From assembly GCA_900538385.1 (NCBI GenBank), contig UWSO01000034.1, positions 1 through 20,985 of the forward strand: a stretch of DNA of 20,985 nt. Direction: 5' to 3'. Positions 15,754-20,985 of the stretch are shown piece after piece. Both the position numbers and the translations under genes were made by a program. The stretch comes from an uncultured Porphyromonas sp. Its GTDB lineage: Bacteria; Bacteroidota; Bacteroidia; Bacteroidales; Porphyromonadaceae. Positions within the stretch are counted from its first letter, which is position 1, and every line of letters begins with the position of its first letter. The notes under the pieces were generated by a model. It ran no database searches. It worked only from the letters and a program-made list of their open reading frames with translations, and was not told where the DNA came from.

Positions 15754-16557
15754 ATGACAGACACTATAGATACCACTGAGGCACTCTCGCCAGATCGCCA
15801 TCGAGGTGAGACAGGGCTCTTGCGTACGGAGCATCTAGTAAAGCGTTACCGCAGTCGTACTGTGGTCAACGATGTCTCTATCGAGCTACGCCAAGGGGAG
15901 ATCGTCGGACTGCTTGGACCTAATGGTGCGGGCAAGACGACAACCTTCTACATGACAGTGGGACTAGTCGTACCTAATGGAGGCAAGATATTTCTCAATG
16001 AGCAGGATATTACGAAGCTTCCAGTTTATCAGCGCGCCCGCCTCGGAATCGGCTATCTAGCGCAGGAGGCGTCTGTCTTTAGAAAGCTCTCGGTAGAGGA
16101 CAATATTAAGGCGGTGCTAGAGATGACCCCGCTCACGCCGGATCAGCAGCGGGAGCGTCTGGAGATGCTGATAGAGGAGTTTGGACTTCATCGGGTACGA
16201 ACTAATCAGGGCAATAGGCTCTCGGGAGGTGAGCGTAGACGTGTCGAGATAGCGCGCTGTCTTGCCATCGACCCCAAGTTTATCATGCTCGACGAACCTT
16301 TCGCTGGTGTCGACCCGATCGCTGTGCAGGACATCCAATCCATCGTGGCTAAGCTCAAGCAGCGCAACATCGGCATCCTGATCACCGATCACAATGTCAA
16401 TGAGACGCTCAGCATCACCGATCGTGCTTATCTGCTCTTCGAGGGCAAAGTTCTCTTTCAGGGTACGGCAGAGCAGCTCGCTGAGAACGCTTTAGTGCGT
16501 GAGAAGTACCTCGGACGCGACTTCGTCTTGCGTCGCAAGAGCTTCACAGATCTATAG
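15754..16557 (+). CDS. lptB: LPS export ABC transporter ATP-binding protein LptB
   Basis: 267 residues. It is the cytosolic ATPase that drives extraction of lipopolysaccharide from the inner membrane by LptB2FG. All ABC motifs are intact: Walker A GPNGAGKT (55-62), Q-loop Gln104, signature LSGGE (156-160), Walker B IMLDEP with D180 and E181, and the H-loop His213 in TDHNV. The LptB-typical stretches GYLAQEASVFRKLSVEDNI, DEPFAGVDP and YLLFEGKVLFQGTAEQL make the assignment firm. An extension of about 20 residues at the N-terminus is not present in E. coli LptB; a start inside it cannot be excluded. LptF/G partners are not in the window. It follows the transporter gene by 8 nt. Confidence 0.93.
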   Translation: MTDTIDTTEALSPDRHRGETGLLRTEHLVKRYRSRTVVNDVSIELRQGEIVGLLGPNGAGKTTTFYMTVGLVVPNGGKIFLNEQDITKLPVYQRARLGIGYLAQEASVFRKLSVEDNIKAVLEMTPLTPDQQRERLEMLIEEFGLHRVRTNQGNRLSGGERRRVEIARCLAIDPKFIMLDEPFAGVDPIAVQDIQSIVAKLKQRNIGILITDHNVNETLSITDRAYLLFEGKVLFQGTAEQLAENALVREKYLGRDFVLRRKSFTDL

Positions 16558-16566
16558 TCTTTGGCT

Positions 16567-16587
16567 CTATTGTCGTGATGACAATAG
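16567..16587 (+). terminator. Hairpin after lptB (possible weak terminator)
   Basis: CTATTGTC and GACAATAG form a perfect 8-bp stem with a GTGAT loop, 10 nt after the lptB stop. There is no T-tract, so termination here would be Rho-dependent or partial. Confidence 0.4.
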
Positions 16588-16619
16588 GCATGGGTGACGC
16601 TCTATTGAATAGAAATAGT

Positions 16620-16627
16620 TATCTTTG
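16620..16627 (+). promoter_or_regulatory. Putative -7 promoter element for mutAB
   Basis: TATCTTTG fits TAnnTTTG, about 100 nt upstream of the mutA ATG at 16726. No -33 box at standard spacing. The leader is too short and plain for a cobalamin riboswitch. Confidence 0.6.
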
Positions 16628-16725
16628 CGGGTAGCAACACGGTCGACTAACTTCTATCGGATAGGAGAGAGTCCTCATTGCTGCGCCTTTTGCGTAATCA
16701 ATTCACACAACACACACATATAGAT

Positions 16726-18600
16726 ATGGCAAATAAAAGAGAACGGCTCTTTGGGGACTTTCCCCCCGTAAGCAAAGAGCAGTGGCTGGAGAAAGTCACA
16801 GTCGATCTCAAGGGTGCCTCCTTTGACAAGCGGCTCGTATGGCGTACGCCTGAAGGCTTTAACCTACAGCCTATGTACAGACGCGAAGACATTGCTCAAT
16901 ATGCCTCACGTCTAGCACTACCTGGTGAATACCCCTACGTGCGATCGACGAAGCTAAACAATGAGTGGCTCGTACGCCAAGACATTAAGGTTAAGGATCC
17001 TGCCGAGGCGAATGCTAAGGCTCTAGATATACTCAACAAGGGAGTCACTTCCCTCGGGTTCAACATCTCTAAGACGATCCTCTCTGCCGAGACGCTAGAA
17101 ACACTCCTCAAGGGAATAGACCTGACGGCTGTAGAGATCAATCTCTCAACCTGTATCTCCCGTACGGTCGAACTCGCAGAGCTCTTTGTTGCCTACGTGC
17201 AGAAGCATAAGATCGATGGCGCAGCCGTAAGAGGCTCTATCGAGTACAACCCGTTCAAGCGCGAGCTGATGAAGGGAGTCGTCGACGATAAGCGCTACGA
17301 CACGCTAGAGCAGCTCTACAACATTGCCAATCCTATCCCACAGATGCGCCTTTACATCGTAGAGGCTTCGATGCTGAGCAACGCTGGTGCGGGCATCGTC
17401 AAGGAGCTAGCCTATGCACTCGCGTGGGGTGCTGAGCTACTCGACCAGATGGTGGCTCGTGGTCACAAGATCGAGGAGATCGCTCGCAGGATCAAGTTCC
17501 ACTTCGGCATTAGCTCGAACTACTTCCTTGAGATGGCAAAGTTCCGTGCTGCGCGCTGGCTATGGGCCGAGATCATCGGGGCACATGGCGACCAGTACAA
17601 AGGCGATGTGGCTAAGATTTGCCAGCACGCTACCACTTCGCAGTGGAATATGACCATCTATGACGCTTATGTCAACCTGCTCCGCTCGCAGACGGAGACC
17701 ATGTCAGCAGCGCTGGGCGGTGTCGACTCGATCACGGTCCTACCCTTCAACATTGCTTACGAGGAGAGCACAGACTTCTCCGAGCGTATTGCACGCAATC
17801 AGCAGCTCCTCCTGAGCGAGGAGAGCCACTTCGACAAGGTTGTCGACCCCGCTGCTGGTTCTTACTACATAGAGACACTAACTAATGTGATCGCCGAGCA
17901 TGCTTGGCAGCTCTTTGGCGAGATCAGCGCTAGCGAGGGCGGCTTCGAGAGCTTTGTCACCACGGGCGCACTACAGCGTGACCTTCAGGAGGCCAATACA
18001 GAGCGCCATGCAGCGGTCGCAAAGCGCAAGGAGACCCTACTGGGTACCAACGAATTCCCGAACTTCACAGAGACCGCTCACGAGAAGCTCGCGACACCCG
18101 CTGTCATCACGACTGGGTGCGGTTGCTCTGCTGGAGAAAAGCAGCAGGAGGGACTACAGCCACTCAACTTCGACCGTGGTGCCAATCAGTTTGAGGAGCT
18201 ACGCTTGACGACGGAGCGCGGCAAGCAGCCTGTCGTCTTCATGCTGACGATCGGAAATCTCGCCATGAGACTCGCTCGCTCACAGTTCTCGGGCAACTTC
18301 TTCGGCTGTGCCGGTTACAAGCTCATCGACAACCTCGGCTTTGAGACAGTCCAAGAGGGTATCGATGCAGCTATCGCTGCTAAGGCAGACATCGTGGTGC
18401 TCTGCTCTAGCGACGATGAGTATGAGACTTACGCTCCTGAGGCATTCCGTCTACTCGACGGCAGAGCGCAGTTTGTCGTAGCGGGCAATCCCGCCTGTAC
18501 GGAGCAACTGCAGGCTCTTGGCATCGAGCACTTTATCCATGTCCGTAGTAACGTGTTGGAGACTCTGCAGCACTTCAACGAGCTCTTTGGACTAGCGTAG
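16726..18600 (+). CDS. mutA: Methylmalonyl-CoA mutase small (beta) subunit
   Basis: 624 residues from the ATG at 16726 (MANKRERLFGDFPPV). An upstream in-frame start adds 16 residues unlike the family. It is the non-catalytic partner of MutB in the heterodimeric mutase that interconverts succinyl-CoA and (R)-methylmalonyl-CoA in propionate metabolism. The mutase barrel is recognisable (AEIIGAHGDQYKGDVAKICQ, VDPAAGSYYIETLTNVI), but the C-terminal cobalamin-like domain lacks the DxHxxG motif, as expected for the small subunit. A short Cys-rich segment, TTGCGCSAGEK, lies in the linker between the two domains. mutB follows 24 nt downstream. Confidence 0.93.
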   Translation: MANKRERLFGDFPPVSKEQWLEKVTVDLKGASFDKRLVWRTPEGFNLQPMYRREDIAQYASRLALPGEYPYVRSTKLNNEWLVRQDIKVKDPAEANAKALDILNKGVTSLGFNISKTILSAETLETLLKGIDLTAVEINLSTCISRTVELAELFVAYVQKHKIDGAAVRGSIEYNPFKRELMKGVVDDKRYDTLEQLYNIANPIPQMRLYIVEASMLSNAGAGIVKELAYALAWGAELLDQMVARGHKIEEIARRIKFHFGISSNYFLEMAKFRAARWLWAEIIGAHGDQYKGDVAKICQHATTSQWNMTIYDAYVNLLRSQTETMSAALGGVDSITVLPFNIAYEESTDFSERIARNQQLLLSEESHFDKVVDPAAGSYYIETLTNVIAEHAWQLFGEISASEGGFESFVTTGALQRDLQEANTERHAAVAKRKETLLGTNEFPNFTETAHEKLATPAVITTGCGCSAGEKQQEGLQPLNFDRGANQFEELRLTTERGKQPVVFMLTIGNLAMRLARSQFSGNFFGCAGYKLIDNLGFETVQEGIDAAIAAKADIVVLCSSDDEYETYAPEAFRLLDGRAQFVVAGNPACTEQLQALGIEHFIHVRSNVLETLQHFNELFGLA

Positions 18601-18624
18601 TAACCCTCTAAGTAACACACACAA

Positions 18625-20781
18625 ATGACAAAGCCATCATATAAAGAGATTGACCTGAGTCACTCTCAGTTTGGACGCTCCGATGCCGCTAAGTGGGGCA
18701 AGGAGCATGCTCTAGAGGCGAACTGGACTACGCCAGAGCAGATCAAAGTCAAGCCGGTCTACACGGCTGACGATATAGAGGAGCTAGAGCACCTCGACTT
18801 CGTGTCAGGTCTGCCTCCCTTCCTTCGTGGTCCGTATAGCTTGATGTACCCGTTCCGTCCGTGGACGATACGTCAGTACGCTGGCTTCTCGACGGCTGAG
18901 GAGAGTAACGCCTTCTACCGTCGTAACCTTGCGAGTGGTCAGAAGGGACTATCAGTCGCTTTCGACCTCCCGACACACCGCGGTTACGATGCTGATCACC
19001 CACGTGTCGTGGGCGATGTGGGTAAGGCTGGCGTCTCTATCTGCTCGCTGGAGGATATGAAGGTCCTCTTCGACGGTATCCCTCTAGCCAAGATGTCCGT
19101 CTCCATGACGATGAATGGAGCCGTACTGCCGATCCTCGCTTTCTACATCAATGCAGGACTGGAGCAGGGCGCTAAGCTCGAGGAGATGGCTGGTACCATT
19201 CAGAACGATATCCTCAAGGAGTTCATGGTGCGCAACACCTATATCTATCCGCCCGAATTCTCGATGAAGATCATCGCCGACATCTTTGAGTACACCTCGC
19301 AGAAGATGCCTAAGTTCAACTCTATCTCCATCTCCGGCTACCACATGCAGGAGGCTGGTGCTACGGCCGACATCGAGATCGCCTTTACCATCGCTGACGG
19401 TATCGAGTACCTCCGCGCTGGTATCAATGCAGGCATCCCTGTGGACAAGTTTGCGCCACGTCTATCCTTCTTCTGGGGCATCGGTGTCAACCACTTTATG
19501 GAGATTGCCAAGATGCGTGCCGCACGTATGCTCTGGGCTAAGGTGGTCAAGAGCTTTGGCGCTGAGAATCCTAAGTCGCTCATGCTCCGTACGCACTGCC
19601 AGACCTCTGGATGGTCGCTCACCGAGCAGGATCCCTACAACAACGTCGGTCGTACCTGTATCGAAGCTATGGCAGCTGCCCTCGGTCACACGCAGTCGCT
19701 ACACACCAATGCACTCGACGAGGCGATCGCCTTGCCGACCGACTTCTCAGCACGTATCGCTCGTAATACGCAGATCTATATCCAGAAGGAGACTCAGGTC
19801 TGCCGCTCTATCGATCCATGGGGTGGCTCCTACTATATAGAGACGCTCACGGACGAGATCGCTCACAGAGCGTGGGAGCATATCCAAGAGGTCGAGAAGA
19901 TCGGTGGTATGGCTAAGGCTATCGAGACTGGCCTTCCCAAGATGCGTATCGAGGAGGCAGCCGCACGTACGCAGGCTCGTATCGACTCCAACCAGCAGGT
20001 GATCATCGGTATCAATAAGTACCGCCTAGAGCACGAGGATCCGATCGAGATCCTAGAGATCGACAACACCTCCGTACGTCAGAGCCAGGTGGCTCGTCTG
20101 GAGGTTCTGCGTGCTCATCGCGATGAGCAGGCCGTACAGGCAGCTCTCAAGGAGATCACCGAGTGTGTACGTACCAAGCAGGGCAACCTTCTCGAGCTAG
20201 CTGTCAAGGCGGCAGGTCTACGTGCCTCGCTAGGCGAAATATCCGACGCTTGCGAAGAGGTCGTCGGACGATACAGTGCAGTAATTAGAACGATCAGTGG
20301 CGTGTATTCAAAAGAGTCAGGACATGACAAGCAGCTGGAGTATGCCAAGCAGCTTGCCGCAGAATTTGCACAGCGTGAGGGGCGTCAGCCTCGTATTATG
20401 ATTGCCAAGATGGGACAAGACGGTCACGACCGTGGGGCTAAGGTGGTAGCCACTGGCTATGCCGACTGCGGCTTTGACGTCGATATGGGTCCTCTCTTCC
20501 AGACTCCTGAGGAGAGTGCTCGTCAGGCTGTCGAGAACGATGTCAACATCCTTGGCGTCAGCTCACTGGCAGCAGGACACAAGACACTTATCCCGCAGGT
20601 CATCGAGGAGCTACGCAAGCTCGGACGTCCCGACATCATCGTCACCGCCGGCGGTGTCATCCCAGCGCAAGACTACGACTTCCTCTACAAGGCAGGCGTC
20701 GCAGCTATCTTCGGTCCAGGTACGCCTGTCGCCTACTCAGCTGCTAAGTGCCTCGAGATACTCCTCGGCAAGGAGGCGTAG
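18625..20781 (+). CDS. mutB: Methylmalonyl-CoA mutase large (alpha, catalytic) subunit
   Basis: 718 residues. This is the adenosylcobalamin-dependent catalytic subunit. The N-terminal and barrel part carries RGPYSLMYPFRPWTIRQYAGFSTAEESN, with the substrate-site Tyr and Arg residues, SVSMTMNGAVLPILAFYI, RTHCQTSGWSLTEQDPYNN and DPWGGSYYIETLTDEI. The C-terminal cobalamin domain has the full base-off motif D599-G-H601-D-R-G604, with His601 the lower axial ligand, followed by GYADCGFDVDMGPLFQTPEE. Length is normal. In a fermenting Bacteroidales it normally works in the succinate to propionate direction. The B12 chaperone MeaB and methylmalonyl-CoA epimerase are not in this window. A strong terminator follows. 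Confidence 0.97.
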   Translation: MTKPSYKEIDLSHSQFGRSDAAKWGKEHALEANWTTPEQIKVKPVYTADDIEELEHLDFVSGLPPFLRGPYSLMYPFRPWTIRQYAGFSTAEESNAFYRRNLASGQKGLSVAFDLPTHRGYDADHPRVVGDVGKAGVSICSLEDMKVLFDGIPLAKMSVSMTMNGAVLPILAFYINAGLEQGAKLEEMAGTIQNDILKEFMVRNTYIYPPEFSMKIIADIFEYTSQKMPKFNSISISGYHMQEAGATADIEIAFTIADGIEYLRAGINAGIPVDKFAPRLSFFWGIGVNHFMEIAKMRAARMLWAKVVKSFGAENPKSLMLRTHCQTSGWSLTEQDPYNNVGRTCIEAMAAALGHTQSLHTNALDEAIALPTDFSARIARNTQIYIQKETQVCRSIDPWGGSYYIETLTDEIAHRAWEHIQEVEKIGGMAKAIETGLPKMRIEEAAARTQARIDSNQQVIIGINKYRLEHEDPIEILEIDNTSVRQSQVARLEVLRAHRDEQAVQAALKEITECVRTKQGNLLELAVKAAGLRASLGEISDACEEVVGRYSAVIRTISGVYSKESGHDKQLEYAKQLAAEFAQREGRQPRIMIAKMGQDGHDRGAKVVATGYADCGFDVDMGPLFQTPEESARQAVENDVNILGVSSLAAGHKTLIPQVIEELRKLGRPDIIVTAGGVIPAQDYDFLYKAGVAAIFGPGTPVAYSAAKCLEILLGKEA

Positions 20782-20837
20782 CTCAGCAAAATAGTCACAA
20801 TGCGAGGCTAATGCATCGTCACTAGTCTCCCCAATAC

Positions 20838-20883
20838 AAAGAGAGCGGGTCTGTTCGTCACAGAACAGATCCGCTCTCTTTTT
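20838..20883 (+). terminator. Rho-independent terminator after mutB
   Basis: A 19-bp stem (20838-20856 with 20863-20881), carrying a single G-U pair and a GTCACA loop, ends in CTCTTTTTG. It lies 56 nt after the mutB stop. The AAAGAGAGCGG / CCGCTCTCTTT base is especially stable. Confidence 0.92.
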
Positions 20884-20887
20884 GAAT

Positions 20888-20985
20888 TCATCGTAGCAAG
20901 CCTCCGCAAACGTATGACCTCTTGAGACTCTTGCATAAAGGCGAATCGCTGTGTTGCTTTCGGGATTCGGCTTCGGTCACATACG
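20888..20985 (-). other. Window end; possible 3' end of an unidentified convergent gene
   Basis: A minus-strand frame is open from the window edge to a TGA at 20888-20890 (about 32 codons, ending SYVCGGLLR). It is not recognised, and a frame this short can be open by chance. Its stop abuts the mutB terminator, which is the layout expected for convergent genes. Confidence 0.2.

Noticed and set aside
16558..16725. Cobalamin riboswitch ahead of mutA
   Set aside because: Only about 100 nt lie between the promoter element and the ATG, and no B12-box-like sequence is seen.

Overview
The window looks like chromosomal DNA of a Bacteroidales bacterium, most likely a Porphyromonas-type anaerobe. The evidence is a type IX secretion (T9SS) C-terminal sorting domain, a Bacteroidetes-type putative porin, a split methylmalonyl-CoA mutase (mutA/mutB), a carboxynorspermidine-type polyamine dehydrogenase, and six intergenic matches to the Bacteroidetes -7 promoter element TAnnTTTG, each upstream of a gene or operon. 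Shine-Dalgarno sequences are weak or absent, as is usual in this phylum. The genus is an inference; no rRNA is present. I see no phage, IS element, CRISPR array, tRNA or rRNA gene. This is mostly core and house-keeping sequence with some accessory intergenic repeats.

Layout. (1) 1-1520: a single plus-strand gene for a saccharopine-dehydrogenase-like carboxynorspermidine dehydrogenase, closed by a strong hairpin terminator. (2) 1533-5983, minus: a CHX-like CPA2 cation:proton antiporter followed 2 nt later by a GH13 1,4-alpha-glucan branching enzyme. (3) 5984-6401: a gene-free stretch with the antiporter promoter, an array of 22-bp repeats and a pair of inverted palindromes. (4) 6402-10064, minus: an apparent operon pyrE, an SRPBCC-fold protein, a Rieske-like lipoprotein and a putative porin. 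The last two overlap by 4 nt. (5) 10212-11553, minus: a hemerythrin/RIC-like protein and a LuxR-type regulator with a degenerate receiver. (6) 11862-13502, minus: a secreted protein of five InlB-type repeats and a T9SS sorting domain. (7) 13503-14068: a gene-free stretch with a second short tandem array (21-bp unit). (8) 14069-16557, plus: a YidE/AspT-type transporter with two TrkA_C domains, then lptB. (9) 16726-20781, plus: mutA and mutB, closed by a strong terminator.

How the genes fit together. MutAB interconverts succinyl-CoA and methylmalonyl-CoA, as expected for a propionate-forming fermenter. PyrE serves pyrimidine synthesis. LptB powers LPS export. The lipoprotein, porin and T9SS protein belong to the envelope. 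The hemerythrin/LuxR pair is the best candidate for a stress or redox regulatory unit. No wholly new multi-gene system is evident. The items most worth a second look are the two 21-22-bp repeat arrays between genes, the REP-like palindromes, the Rieske-like lipoprotein lacking the normal His ligands, and the hemerythrin plus pseudo-receiver operon.
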